Of a stretch of 64,000 nucleotides of DNA, positions 1-8,144 are shown in pieces. A program made the translations under genes and the position numbers. Positions within the stretch are counted from its first letter, which is position 1, and every line of letters starts with the position of its first letter. The stretch comes from Flavobacterium profundi (GTDB lineage Bacteria > Bacteroidota > Bacteroidia > Flavobacteriales > Flavobacteriaceae), in assembly GCF_006491645.1 (NCBI RefSeq), contig NZ_VDCZ01000001.1, positions 310,001 through 374,000 on the forward strand, given 5' to 3'. A model generated the notes under the pieces. That model worked only from the letters and a program-made list of their open reading frames with translations. It was not told where the DNA came from and made no database searches.

Positions 1-315
1 GGTGGACAAAAACAACGCGTATCTATTGCAAGAGCTTTAATCAAGGACGCACCTATCTTATTACTAGACGATTGCTTAAGCGCAGTAGACACTGAAACTG
101 AAGAAGCAATTTTAAATAATCTAATGGATTTTTGTAAAAACAAAACCACAATATTAGTAAGTCATAGGGTTTCGTCTGCTAAAAATGCAGATATCATAAT
201 CATATTAGAAGATGGCAAAATCATTCAACAAGGCTCTCATAATCAATTAATAAATACAGAGGGTTATTATAAAGAATTATACAATAAACAGCTCTCAGAA
301 AAAGAAATTGTATAA
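1..315 (+). CDS. ABC exporter ATP-binding domain, C-terminal fragment
   Basis: This is the 3' end of a gene that starts before the window; 104 residues are visible, in frame from base 1. It opens inside the ABC signature (GGQKQRVSIARAL), followed by Walker B (LLLDD), the D-loop (SAVD) and the H-loop (SHR), and ends with the YYKELY-type tail of ABC-type exporters (membrane domain plus ATPase in one chain). The residue after Walker B is Asp instead of the catalytic Glu (LLLDDCLSAVD). That is the pattern of the degenerate site in heterodimeric exporters such as the MdlA/TM287 type, so a partner half-transporter may lie upstream. The substrate cannot be told. Confidence 0.9.
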   Translation, partial: GGQKQRVSIARALIKDAPILLLDDCLSAVDTETEEAILNNLMDFCKNKTTILVSHRVSSAKNADIIIILEDGKIIQQGSHNQLINTEGYYKELYNKQLSEKEIV

Positions 316-385
316 AATATTGCTTTATACAAATTTTTTTTAGACTTTTGGAAAACGATAAAACTAAAAATTGACAGTTAGGATT

Positions 386-760
386 ATGAGAGAAAATGAC
401 ATGTTAGAAAAAGAAGATATCTTTTCTAAGGTATTAAGAGCCGGAAGAAGAACATATTTCTTCGATGTAAGAGCTACTAAAGCTGATGATTATTACATTA
501 CCATTACTGAAAGTAAAAAATTTACAGAAGAAGATGGTTCGTATCACTTTAAAAAACATAAAATCTATTTATATAAAGAAGATTTTGTAGCTTTTAAAGA
601 AATTTTAGACGAAATGACCGAATTTGTTGTCTCTCAAAAAGGAGAAGAAGTTATCTCAGAAAGACATCAAAAAGATTTCAAAAAAGAAGTTTACTCAGAA
701 GCAATTGCTGACAACCCTTCTACAGACAGTTTCACTAATATAGATTTTGATGATATTTAA
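386..760 (+). CDS. DUF3276 family PUR-alpha-like nucleic-acid-binding protein
   Basis: A 124-residue acidic protein. It matches the DUF3276 family, small Bacteroidetes proteins related in fold to PUR-alpha single-stranded DNA/RNA-binding domains. The body has the repeated strand pattern RTYFFDVRATKADDYYITITESKK and HKIYLYKEDFVAFKEILDEM. The acidic tail ends in DFDDI. I chose ATG 386; the open frame extends to a TTG at 371 but that adds only five residues, and ATG 401 is also possible. A rho-independent terminator follows at 787-811, so it is probably transcribed alone. Its cellular role is not established. Confidence 0.85.
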   Translation: MRENDMLEKEDIFSKVLRAGRRTYFFDVRATKADDYYITITESKKFTEEDGSYHFKKHKIYLYKEDFVAFKEILDEMTEFVVSQKGEEVISERHQKDFKKEVYSEAIADNPSTDSFTNIDFDDI

Positions 761-786
761 TCATTTTCTTTAGTAAAAAATAGAAG

Positions 787-811
787 AGTCCGATTGTTTC
801 GGACTTTTTTT
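787..811 (+). terminator. Rho-independent terminator after DUF3276 gene
   Basis: Arms AGTCCGA and TCGGACT with a 5-base loop are followed by a run of seven T. It sits 27 bases after the stop of the DUF3276 gene and abuts the convergent csaA-like gene. Confidence 0.85.
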
Positions 812-1154
812 ATGCCATTTTTAAGCCATTAGGAACAGGGAAATTTGGAGATAACAAAACCACATCATTCCCTTCTCCAACCAATCCTAACACCAAACAT
901 TCACTCATAAAGTTACCAATTTGCTTTTTAGGAAAATTTACAACAGCAATAATTTGTTTTCCAATTAAATCTTCCTTTTGATAATGCGTTGTGATTTGTG
1001 CTGAAGATTTTTTAATTCCAATTTCAACACCAAAATCAATTTGCATTTGATAGGCTGGTTTTCTAGCTTCAGGAAAGTCGTTTACCGCAATAATAGTACC
1101 TACTCGTATGTCTATTTTCTCAAAATCATTCCAAGAAATTAAATTATTTTCCAT
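810..1154 (-). CDS. csaA: CsaA-like tRNA-binding-domain protein
   Basis: 114 residues forming one tRNA-binding OB-fold of the CsaA/Trbp111 type. The N-terminal DFEKIDIRVGTI and the central GKQIIAVVNFPKKQIGNFMSECLVLG are diagnostic. Family members are homodimers that bind tRNA, and CsaA has been described as an export-related chaperone. The length fits a complete stand-alone protein. It overlaps the upstream Mpo1-like gene by 11 bases, so the two are probably co-transcribed and translationally coupled. Confidence 0.9.
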   Translation of the reverse strand: MENNLISWNDFEKIDIRVGTIIAVNDFPEARKPAYQMQIDFGVEIGIKKSSAQITTHYQKEDLIGKQIIAVVNFPKKQIGNFMSECLVLGLVGEGNDVVLLSPNFPVPNGLKMA

Positions 1155-1605
1155 TAAATAAAGAGTGTATTACCCAAGCTGGGCCGATTAATAAAAATTG
1201 CAAATCTTTTAAAAAAGACGGCTTTTTCCCTTCTATTTTATGTCCATAAAACTGCCCTATCCAAGCAATTATAAAAACACCCACAGAAAACCACAACAAC
1301 GACACTTCACTAGCAATTAAATAATTACCTACTAAACAAAAAGCTGCAAAAATTGTCATTTTCAAACCCATAACTAATGACAATCTGTAATAAAAAAGCA
1401 ATACCAACACTAAAATCACAAATGCCCAATTGGCTACAATAGGATGAAATTTCGTAGTCTTTAATAAAAAATCGTTTGGAATACTCAATACTAAACCAAC
1501 AACCGAAAAAAAGATGGCTGGCACACATATATAATGAATTTTTTTGTTTGTCATATTTTGATGACTAACACTATATTCTTGAAACCAGTCGGATAACGTT
1601 TTCAT
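1144..1605 (-). CDS. Mpo1-like (DUF962) membrane protein
   Basis: 153 residues with the DUF962/Mpo1 (yeast YGL010w) pattern: an N-terminal YSVSHQNMTNKKIHYICVP with conserved His residues, about four hydrophobic helices, and the C-terminal GQFYGHKIEGKKPSFLKD then LLIGPAWV. Yeast Mpo1 is a dioxygenase acting in alpha-oxidation of 2-hydroxy fatty acids; the bacterial proteins are mostly uncharacterised. The shared His residues make an iron enzyme plausible but unproven. First gene of a two-gene unit with csaA. Confidence 0.85.
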   Translation of the reverse strand: MKTLSDWFQEYSVSHQNMTNKKIHYICVPAIFFSVVGLVLSIPNDFLLKTTKFHPIVANWAFVILVLVLLFYYRLSLVMGLKMTIFAAFCLVGNYLIASEVSLLWFSVGVFIIAWIGQFYGHKIEGKKPSFLKDLQFLLIGPAWVIHSLFNGK

Positions 1606-1725
1606 GTTTTAAACACTAAAGATTCTATATAAAACTACTTATTTTGTAACTAATTCACAAATTAATACGTATAATAATTAAAGAAGAATGGTATTCTTTC
1701 TAAACTTTTAATTTCAATCATTATA

Positions 1726-2280
1726 ATGGCACAAACTCCTTCCAATATGTTAGCTTTAGGAACAAAAGCTCCTGATTTTTTATTACCTGCAACTAACTTT
1801 AACACCAACTTTAATTTTGCCGAATGCAAAGGACATAAAGGCACAGTAGTACTTTTTATTTGTAATCATTGTCCATTTGTTTTACATGTTATTGATGAAA
1901 TCGTGATGATTGCCAATGATTATCGAGTGCAAGGTATAGGTGTAGTGGCTATTTCAAGCAATGATATTGTAAAATACCCGCAAGACAGTCCCGAAAAAAT
2001 GGCTGATTTCGCTTTAGAAAACAAAATAGACTTTCCTTATTTATTTGATGAAAGTCAAGCCGTTGCCAAAGCATATGATGCCGCTTGCACACCCGATTTT
2101 TATCTTTTTAATGCTGAAGACCGATTAATTTATAGAGGCCAACTGGATGATTCTCGTCCTGGAAACGGTATTCCTGTAAGTGGCAGTGATTTAAGAAATG
2201 CAATTGACAGTATTATTTACAATAGACATTTAAACGAAGTACAAAAACCAAGCATTGGATGTGGCATTAAATGGAAATAA
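1726..2280 (+). CDS. Thioredoxin-fold redoxin (AhpC/TSA-like) protein
   Basis: 184 residues without a signal peptide. The active-site loop reads ICNHCPFVLHV, a CxxC of the type found in a bacterial and algal thioredoxin-like family. The surrounding strands (GTVVLF, GVVAISSND, FPYLFDESQAVAKAYDAACTPDFYLFN) are typical of peroxiredoxin/TlpA folds. The Cys before TPDF occupies the cis-Pro loop. Probably a cytoplasmic thiol reductase or peroxidase of unknown substrate. It stands alone, divergent from the Mpo1-like gene. Confidence 0.85.
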   Translation: MAQTPSNMLALGTKAPDFLLPATNFNTNFNFAECKGHKGTVVLFICNHCPFVLHVIDEIVMIANDYRVQGIGVVAISSNDIVKYPQDSPEKMADFALENKIDFPYLFDESQAVAKAYDAACTPDFYLFNAEDRLIYRGQLDDSRPGNGIPVSGSDLRNAIDSIIYNRHLNEVQKPSIGCGIKWK

Positions 2281-2328
2281 AGTCTAGTTTTTTATTCAAA
2301 AAACATAGGTGTACTTTTTTAGAATACC

Positions 2329-2336
2329 TACCTTTG
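2329..2336 (+). promoter_or_regulatory. Putative -7 box of the CDF gene
   Basis: TACCTTTG matches the Bacteroidetes TAnnTTTG element, 34 bases before ATG 2371. No clear TTG -33 box is seen at the usual distance. Confidence 0.5.
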
Positions 2337-2370
2337 CTAAAAGACTTATAAAACTGCGAAATATCTAAAA

Positions 2371-3240
2371 ATGACGAATCAAGAAACCGCCATTAAAGCC
2401 ACCTACTTTAGTATTTTGGGAAATATCGGATTAGCAACTATAAAAGGATTAGCTGGATTTTTTGGAAATTCATATGCCCTTATTGCAGACGCTATTGAAT
2501 CTACAGCGGATATTTTCTCCTCTTTTTTAGTCTTATTTGGAATAAAATATTCCAATCGACCAGCAGATGAAAACCATCCATATGGACATGGAAGAGCAGA
2601 ACCTTTAATTACTTTTATTGTGGTGGGTTTCCTAATAACTTCAGCTACTATAATCGCCTACGAAAGCATTCAAAATATTGGTACACCGCATCAATTACCT
2701 AAATCTTGGACTTTGATTGTTCTTGCTATTATTATCATTTGGAAAGAATATTCCTTTCAAAAAGTGATGAAAAGAGCTATTCAAACCAATAGTTCTTCGC
2801 TAAAGGCAGATGCTTGGCATCATCGTAGTGACGCTGTTACTTCTATCGCAGCATTTTTAGGAATTTCTATTGCTTTATTTTTTGGAAAAGGGTACGAATC
2901 TGCCGATGATTGGGCTGCATTACTCGCCTCATTTTTCATCTTATACAACAGTTATTTAATTTTCAGACCTGCTTTGGGAGAAATTATGGACGAACATCGC
3001 TATCAGGATTTGGAACAAAACATAAGAACTATTTCTTTAAAAGTGGAAGGTATTTTAGGAACTGAAAAATGTTTTATCCGAAAAGCAGGAATGAAGTATC
3101 ATGTTGATCTACACGCGATTGTAGATGCAAACATCTCTGTAAAAGAAGGGCATGATTTAGCGCATCAATTAAAAGACACGTTACGAAATGAAATTTTTGA
3201 ATTGGGTCATGTTCTAATTCATGTGGAACCCAATGAATAA
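2371..3240 (+). CDS. Cation diffusion facilitator (CDF) family metal exporter
   Basis: 289 residues. The transmembrane metal site of CDF proteins is visible as DAIESTADIFSS in the second helix and HHRSDAVTS later in the chain (D and H/D pairs), and the loop motif NRPADENHPYGHGRAEPL is diagnostic. A soluble C-terminal domain (about residues 205-289) carries HVDLHAIVD and LIHVEP, typical of the regulatory CDF dimer domain. Likely exports Zn2+, Fe2+ or Mn2+ across the inner membrane in exchange for protons; the metal cannot be fixed from sequence. Monocistronic. Confidence 0.93.
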   Translation: MTNQETAIKATYFSILGNIGLATIKGLAGFFGNSYALIADAIESTADIFSSFLVLFGIKYSNRPADENHPYGHGRAEPLITFIVVGFLITSATIIAYESIQNIGTPHQLPKSWTLIVLAIIIIWKEYSFQKVMKRAIQTNSSSLKADAWHHRSDAVTSIAAFLGISIALFFGKGYESADDWAALLASFFILYNSYLIFRPALGEIMDEHRYQDLEQNIRTISLKVEGILGTEKCFIRKAGMKYHVDLHAIVDANISVKEGHDLAHQLKDTLRNEIFELGHVLIHVEPNE

Positions 3241-3255
3241 GTTAGACGGCTCTCC

Positions 3256-3753
3256 TTATTTTTCTAAAATAACTTCAACCGGATTATTTGTTCTTTTACC
3301 AAACATCTTTGCTTTTTCATTTTCAGAAGAACACAATACATATAAGTTAAAACTTTGCAAGGGAATAATTTGTATTTTATAAATACCTTTGGGATCTTCT
3401 ATTTTAATGCTAAAATCTTCCGCTGGAAACGTATTGGTTACTGAAATAAAATAAGCATCCTTTGCATAAGGAAAAAAGTAGCGCTCTTTTTCACCATCTT
3501 TATTCACCAAATAGTTTTGAGCAAAAACCAAAGGTTCATTGCCTTTGTTCCAACTGTACATGTTGTTTATATTAATAACTTCTTTACCGTTTTCTGATAC
3601 AATTGTAATTTTTAAATCTTTTGGATTTTCAATCACTCCATTTTCATGAACATTCACCACGATGTAAGAGGTAAAATCATACCCACAATGCTGAATTTGA
3701 CCTATAGCAAGAAAGGAAAAAAGAAAAAAAAGAAAAGAAAAATGCGATTTCAT
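3256..3753 (-). CDS. Secreted protein of unknown function
   Basis: 165 residues with a clear Sec signal peptide (MKSHFSFLFFLFSFLAIG, cleavage near residue 18). The mature part is beta-rich and contains two early Cys-region features (QHCGYD and later CSSENEKAK). I recognise no family. The start codon lies only about 10 bases beyond a strong hairpin (3764-3800) that terminates or attenuates the upstream cytochrome gene. Confidence 0.7.
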   Translation of the reverse strand: MKSHFSFLFFLFSFLAIGQIQHCGYDFTSYIVVNVHENGVIENPKDLKITIVSENGKEVININNMYSWNKGNEPLVFAQNYLVNKDGEKERYFFPYAKDAYFISVTNTFPAEDFSIKIEDPKGIYKIQIIPLQSFNLYVLCSSENEKAKMFGKRTNNPVEVILEK

Positions 3754-3763
3754 ACTAAATAAA

Positions 3764-3800
3764 GGCTCGTTATTTACTGTAGAAAAGCAAATAACGAGCC
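3764..3800 (-). terminator. Hairpin terminator or attenuator between cytochrome and secreted-protein genes
   Basis: Perfect 12-base arms GGCTCGTTATTT and AAATAACGAGCC around a 13-base loop. On the minus strand it is followed by TTTATTT, then the ATG of the next gene 10 bases later. Confidence 0.75.
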
Positions 3801-3806
3801 AAAAGT

Positions 3807-4106
3807 TTATTGATTCATTACTAAATAATTAAAAACTAAGTCACGTTGTTCATCTGTGATTCTTGCTTTTTTTTGCATTCTTAAAACAATAGGCTCCCAT
3901 TGCTCTTTTGTAAATTTATCTGCGCTATACAAAGCATGACATTTTCCACAATTATTTTCATACAACATTTTCCCTTCAGCCTGTTCTGGAGAAAGAACAA
4001 CTTCTTTCTTTTCTATCGCTTCAGTAGTTTCAATTGTCTTTTTACTTGACGAGCAAGCCACTAAAAGTAAACCCAAAATGAGTCCAGCACTTATTTTTAT
4101 TTTCAT
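3807..4106 (-). CDS. Small c-type cytochrome lipoprotein
   Basis: 99 residues. A lipobox LLVACSS places the lipidated Cys at residue 18; a Glu/Lys-rich linker follows. One heme c site is present, CGKCH (C53, C56, H57), with a likely axial Met in LRMQKKARITDEQ. It is the size of a mono-heme cytochrome c domain anchored in the outer or inner membrane. An electron-transfer role is likely; no oxidase or dehydrogenase gene is adjacent. Confidence 0.88.
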   Translation of the reverse strand: MKIKISAGLILGLLLVACSSSKKTIETTEAIEKKEVVLSPEQAEGKMLYENNCGKCHALYSADKFTKEQWEPIVLRMQKKARITDEQRDLVFNYLVMNQ

Positions 4107-4201
4107 AATTTAAATTAGTATTTGGGTAAAAATACAAAAATGAAGAAAATATAAAATCTATTATGGAAGTTTTTTCAATACATACTACTTATAAATAAAA
4201 C

Positions 4202-5062
4202 CTATTCGTTTATAAAATGATTATCCAAAAAATCAAAGACTATATCAAAATGTTTTAAAGGCTCCGTATGACCTCCAGCAATAGGTATATGCTGATAATA
4301 TTTTTTATAATTCTTTTCTCTTAATCTTTTTACAATCGATTCACTCATTTCCATGGAAGGCCATTCTTCATCTTGAGTTGCTGAAAGTAATAAAACAGAA
4401 GCATTCATATTTTCAACAGGAATTACTGCTTTTTTTACGGATTCTTCTTCAAGTAACATCATCTGAAAAGCGCCTAATCGGTCTCCATTTAACAAATAAG
4501 GTATAATGGCATATGGTGGCAAGATAAAAGGAACTTCTTTATCGTTGTAAGTCCAAGATGAAGTATTATTCATTACAGTTAAGGCTGGAAAAGTAACGTT
4601 ACTTGCCACAATTGCTACTACTGCATCTATATCTGAATATAAGCTAGCCAAATTAAGTACTAACTCACCTCCTTTTGACCCACCAATAATCGCAATTTTG
4701 GAAGCGTCAATATGAGAATTTTTTGCTGCATTCCTAATACTATCGTGAATGGCATTCAAAGAAATTCGATCCAAATTTGAAGAAGTTGCTTTCCCTCCAA
4801 AATATTCAACAGCTAAAAAAGCGTATCCTCTTTTTAAAAATTCATCTCTAGTAGGTTTCCAATAATTGCTTTCCCATGGATTACCACCTTCTGAACCTCC
4901 AAAGCCTACTATTAAAGGTTGGTTTTCAGATTTACCAACATATAATGTACATCTTATTTTACCATGATTTTTATCTAATGGAGGTATATAATATTCTAAA
5001 AAGATATAAATCCCTATCACAAGTAGCAAAAGCATTGCTGCTATTTTTAAAACTTTTTTCAT
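4202..5062 (-). CDS. Alpha/beta hydrolase of the acyl-CoA thioesterase/BAAT C-terminal type
   Basis: 286 residues with an N-terminal membrane anchor (about residues 5-24). The hydrolase domain shows the nucleophile elbow IIGGSKGGELV (S129), a probable acid in LLSATQDEEWPS (D230) and the His in IAGGHTEP (H264). The GGSKGGE elbow and the FGGSEGG oxyanion region match the C-terminal domain of acyl-CoA thioesterases and bile-acid acyltransferases. The substrate is unknown. A perfect FNR-type palindrome lies 50-65 bases upstream, between this gene and a Crp/Fnr regulator on the same strand, so it is a likely target of that regulator. Confidence 0.85.
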   Translation of the reverse strand: MKKVLKIAAMLLLLVIGIYIFLEYYIPPLDKNHGKIRCTLYVGKSENQPLIVGFGGSEGGNPWESNYWKPTRDEFLKRGYAFLAVEYFGGKATSSNLDRISLNAIHDSIRNAAKNSHIDASKIAIIGGSKGGELVLNLASLYSDIDAVVAIVASNVTFPALTVMNNTSSWTYNDKEVPFILPPYAIIPYLLNGDRLGAFQMMLLEEESVKKAVIPVENMNASVLLLSATQDEEWPSMEMSESIVKRLREKNYKKYYQHIPIAGGHTEPLKHFDIVFDFLDNHFINE

Positions 5063-5111
5063 TTTTAACTCATTTTAATTACATCAAAGAAAACCTTAAA
5101 AAACAGCAAAA

Positions 5112-5129
5112 CTTTTGATTTAAATCAAA
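5112..5129. promoter_or_regulatory. FNR/CRP-type operator palindrome
   Basis: A perfect 18-base palindrome with core TTGATTTAAATCAA, matching the FNR-type half sites TTGAT-N4-ATCAA. It lies between the Crp/Fnr regulator gene and the hydrolase gene it precedes. Confidence 0.65.
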
Positions 5130-5132
5130 AAA

Positions 5133-5711
5133 TTATTTTCTAATTCTACTGAGTGTTTCTTGTGTAATTCCCAAATAGGAAGCCACCATTCCAAGAGGAA
5201 TTCTATGATAAATATCTTTATAAACTTCACAAAAATGATTGTATTTTTCTTTTGCAGTAGTAAATCGTAAAATAGTTATGCGCTCTAATAAATGCCTCAT
5301 TATGGCTCCCATAGAAAGTCTCGCGTATCTTTCCATCTCAGGAAAATGATCAAACAAATACCCCAAATCATTTATTTCCAACCAAAATACACTTGTATCT
5401 TCAATAGCATCAATGTCATAAATATCAACTTTTCTTTGCATAAAGCTTTTAGGAGAATTTACCCATTCATTTTCACAAGAAAAAAACTCAGTTATTTCTT
5501 TTCCATCTTTCAGAAAAAAACTTCTTACAAGTCCTTTTTGTATAAAATAACTTTTAGTACATACTTTATGACTTTGATGTAACAGTTCCCCTTTTTTAAA
5601 TTCTTGATATTCAATCCTGTTGAACAATTCTATTTTTAAAGATTCGCTTATAGGAATAAATTTTTCAAAATGATGATATAAAATAGATTCTTTCTGAGTT
5701 TCCATATTCAT
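5133..5711 (-). CDS. Crp/Fnr family transcriptional regulator
   Basis: 192 residues: a cyclic-nucleotide-binding beta-roll (about 20-125, including FKKGELLHQSHKVCTKSYFIQKGLVRSFFL), a dimerisation helix, and a short C-terminal helix-turn-helix, GMVASYLGITQETLSRIRK. The recognition helix has the E-x-x-S-R pattern known from FNR (QETLSR). There is no N-terminal cysteine cluster, so it is not an FNR-like oxygen sensor. Start could be ATG 5711 or 5705. A terminator of the upstream isomerase gene ends about nine bases before the start, so little room is left for a separate promoter. Confidence 0.9.
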   Translation of the reverse strand: MNMETQKESILYHHFEKFIPISESLKIELFNRIEYQEFKKGELLHQSHKVCTKSYFIQKGLVRSFFLKDGKEITEFFSCENEWVNSPKSFMQRKVDIYDIDAIEDTSVFWLEINDLGYLFDHFPEMERYARLSMGAIMRHLLERITILRFTTAKEKYNHFCEVYKDIYHRIPLGMVASYLGITQETLSRIRK

Positions 5712-5719
5712 TTAATTAA

Positions 5720-5747
5720 AAAATCCCGAAAAATATTCCGGGATTTT
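5720..5747 (-). terminator. Terminator after the peptidylprolyl isomerase gene
   Basis: Arms AAAATCCCG and CGGGATTTT followed on the minus strand by a T run. One of several AATCCCG-type hairpins in the window; it nearly touches the start of the Crp/Fnr gene. Confidence 0.8.
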
Positions 5748-5787
5748 AGTATCATTTATTTCAATAAATAATTTTTAAAATTAAGGA

Positions 5788-6720
5788 TTATTTTACATCC
5801 ATTAATTCTACATCAAATACTAAAGTAGCGTCTGGTGGGATAACACCTCCAGCACCTCTCGATCCGTATCCTAGATAAGAAGGAATTACAAAACGGGCTT
5901 TATCACCAACTTGTAACAACGCAATTCCTTCATCCCAACCTTCAATAACTTGACCAACACCTAATTGAAAATCGATAGGTTGTTTTCTTTTGTAAGAAGA
6001 ATCAAAAACTTGTCCATTATCTAAAGCTCCTTGATAGTGTACAGAAACTTTTTTTCCTTTTTCTGCTTGTTTACCATTTCCTTTTTGAATAATTTGATAA
6101 CGTAAGCCACTTTCCGTTTTTTGGAAACCAGCAGCCAATTTCTCTAATGCTTCTTCTGCTAGTCTTTTTTGTTCTGCTAATCTTTTCTCGCGAGAACCTT
6201 CAAATGTTCTAAAAGCTTCAATTGCATTCCAGTTCTTAGCTTCTTCACCTACTCTAATTATTTCTACAGATTCCATTACATCGCCTTGAGCAATAGCATC
6301 CACTACATCTTGTCCTTCTACCACATGACCAAAAACAGAGTGTTTCCCATCTAACCACGGTGTAGGCACATGCGTTATAAAAAATTGAGAACCATTAGTT
6401 CCAGGTCCAGCATTTGCCATAGACAAAACTCCTGGTTTGTCATGTTTTAATTCGGGATGAAATTCATCATCAAATTTATAGCCCCCATCTCCAGTACCAG
6501 TTCCTAAAGGGCAACCACCTTGAATCATAAAATCTGGAATAACACGGTGAAACTTTAATCCGTTATAATATGGTGTTCCCATTGCTTTTGCTTTGTTATC
6601 TAACTGACCTTCAGCCAATCCTACAAAGTTCCCAACAGTTCCTGGTGTTTTATCGTGTGTTAATTTTACTAATATACTACCTTTAGGAGTAGTAAATTTT
6701 GCATAAATTCCGTCTTGCAT
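5788..6720 (-). CDS. Cyclophilin-FKBP fusion peptidylprolyl isomerase
   Basis: 310 residues with two complete isomerase domains. Residues 1-155 are a cyclophilin ([37 protein letters not shown]). A basic, Glu-rich helical linker follows (about 165-200, [18 protein letters not shown]). The last 100 residues are an FKBP domain ([48 protein letters not shown]). There is no signal peptide, so it should act on proline bonds of cytoplasmic folding clients. Two-domain fusions of this kind occur in Bacteroidetes. Upstream is a -7 box at 6747-6754. Confidence 0.95.
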   Translation of the reverse strand: MQDGIYAKFTTPKGSILVKLTHDKTPGTVGNFVGLAEGQLDNKAKAMGTPYYNGLKFHRVIPDFMIQGGCPLGTGTGDGGYKFDDEFHPELKHDKPGVLSMANAGPGTNGSQFFITHVPTPWLDGKHSVFGHVVEGQDVVDAIAQGDVMESVEIIRVGEEAKNWNAIEAFRTFEGSREKRLAEQKRLAEEALEKLAAGFQKTESGLRYQIIQKGNGKQAEKGKKVSVHYQGALDNGQVFDSSYKRKQPIDFQLGVGQVIEGWDEGIALLQVGDKARFVIPSYLGYGSRGAGGVIPPDATLVFDVELMDVK

Positions 6721-6746
6721 TTCGTGTTTATTTAAATTTTAAGCTA

Positions 6747-6754
6747 CAAATTTA
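6747..6754 (-). promoter_or_regulatory. Putative -7 box of the isomerase gene
   Basis: Minus-strand TAAATTTG (CAAATTTA on the plus strand) fits TAnnTTTG, 27 bases before the start codon. No -33 TTG is evident. Confidence 0.45.
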
Positions 6755-6810
6755 CTAATATTATATCTAAAACATTTATAAATAAACTATAAAATATCTT
6801 CTCCTTTATC

Positions 6811-6818
6811 TAATTTTG
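6811..6818 (+). promoter_or_regulatory. Putative -7 box of the GNAT gene
   Basis: TAATTTTG fits TAnnTTTG, 19 bases before ATG 6838, so the leader would be very short. Confidence 0.5.
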
Positions 6819-6837
6819 CCATTCTAATTTATTGCAA

Positions 6838-7296
6838 ATGAAACCGCTTATCATTACCTATCAACCCGAGTATAAAAATCAATTTATCGATTTAAACAAA
6901 GCTTGGTTAGAAGAATTTTTTGTTGTAGAACCACATGACAATGATGTCTTTAATAATATTGAAAGTTATATTTTAGAACCTGGTGGAATGATTTTCTTTT
7001 GTATAGTTAATAATGAAGTAGCAGGCACGGTTGCTATGCAAAAAGTGAACAACACCACTTATGAATTAGCCAAACTGGCAGTAGCAAAAAAATTTCAAGG
7101 TCTTAAATTAAGTAATCTTTTAATGGATAGCTGTCTTGCTTTTGCAAAAGCAAAGAAAGCGGAAATGATTATGCTTTTATCCAATCGAAAGTTAGAAAAC
7201 GCATTACGTTTATATGAAAAATATGGGTTTATTGAAGTTCCTATGCAAGAAAACGACTATACTCGAGCAAATATTCAAATGGAATTAAAGTTATAA
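6838..7296 (+). CDS. GNAT family N-acetyltransferase
   Basis: 152 residues. The GNAT core is visible: the beta4 strand YELAKLAVAKKFQGLKLSNLLMDSCLAFAKAKK contains the acetyl-CoA pyrophosphate-binding loop, here KFQGLKLS in place of the usual Q/RxxGxG/A, and ENALRLYEKYGFIEVP is the usual C-terminal motif. I start at ATG 6838; the frame continues to a TTG at 6832 that adds two residues. The acceptor substrate is unknown. It stands alone between a terminated isomerase gene and an SDR gene. Confidence 0.88.
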   Translation: MKPLIITYQPEYKNQFIDLNKAWLEEFFVVEPHDNDVFNNIESYILEPGGMIFFCIVNNEVAGTVAMQKVNNTTYELAKLAVAKKFQGLKLSNLLMDSCLAFAKAKKAEMIMLLSNRKLENALRLYEKYGFIEVPMQENDYTRANIQMELKL

Positions 7297-7381
7297 TTTT
7301 CATTTTATAAAACTCTGTTTATTCAAATTAAATTTACCTAAATTTCATACAAAATTGGCAAAATTTTAGCCTATAAACTCC

Positions 7382-7389
7382 TAATTTTG
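7382..7389 (+). promoter_or_regulatory. Putative -7 box of the SDR gene
   Basis: TAATTTTG fits TAnnTTTG, 23 bases before ATG 7413. A TTG at 7355-7357 is 24 bases upstream, slightly longer than usual. Confidence 0.5.
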
Positions 7390-7412
7390 CCATCAAATTA
7401 AAACGAATAGAC

Positions 7413-8132
7413 ATGGCACATTTAAAAGGTAAAAAAGCGATTATTACTGGAGGCAGTAGAGGTTTAGGCAAGGCAACTGCGATTGCTTTTGCAAAAGAAG
7501 GAATAGACGTTGCCATTACCGGAAGAAACGAAAAGAGGCTACAAGAGACCGTTGAAGAATTACAACAATTTGGCGTAAAAGCAAGTTATGCTGTTTTTAA
7601 CGTAGGCAATTATGATGAAGTAAAAAATGGCGTTAAAAGAATAATTGCAACTATAGGAGCAGTAGATATTTTGGTTAACAATGCAGGCATTGCTGCATTT
7701 GGATCTTTTAACGACATGGAGGTCAAACAATGGGAAGAAATTATCCAAACCAATGTTTTAGGGATGTATTATGTTACCAAAGAAGTACTGCCTTTTTTAA
7801 TAGAAAAAAATGAAGGGGATATCATTAACGTTTCTTCTACTGCAGGCTTAAATGGAAATCCAAATACTTCTGCCTATTCTGCATCTAAATTTGCCGTAAT
7901 TGGAATGTCGGAATCCCTAATGAAAGAAGTTCGTAAAAACAATATCAGAGTTTGCACTTTAACACCAAGCACTATAGTTTCTGATATGTCTATTGACTTA
8001 GGTATTGCAAGTAATGACACTCCAGATTCTGTGTTACAACCCGAAGATTTTGCAGCATTAATTGTAGCAGGATTAAAATTGCCAAGAAGAGCCATGTTGA
8101 AAGGAGCATCACTTTGGTCTACAAATCCTTAA
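7413..8132 (+). CDS. Short-chain dehydrogenase/reductase (FabG-like 3-ketoacyl reductase)
   Basis: 239 residues of classical SDR. The cofactor motif TGGSRGLGKA is near residue 12, NNAGIAAFG is the structural motif, and the catalytic set is Ser in INVSSTAG, Tyr and Lys in SAYSASK. ITGRNEKRL suggests preference for NADP(H). Flavobacterial genomes usually label this family 3-ketoacyl-ACP reductase, but it is not beside fatty-acid genes here, so the substrate is open. A strong terminator follows at 8145-8186. Confidence 0.9.
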   Translation: MAHLKGKKAIITGGSRGLGKATAIAFAKEGIDVAITGRNEKRLQETVEELQQFGVKASYAVFNVGNYDEVKNGVKRIIATIGAVDILVNNAGIAAFGSFNDMEVKQWEEIIQTNVLGMYYVTKEVLPFLIEKNEGDIINVSSTAGLNGNPNTSAYSASKFAVIGMSESLMKEVRKNNIRVCTLTPSTIVSDMSIDLGIASNDTPDSVLQPEDFAALIVAGLKLPRRAMLKGASLWSTNP

Positions 8133-8144
8133 TGATTATAATTT

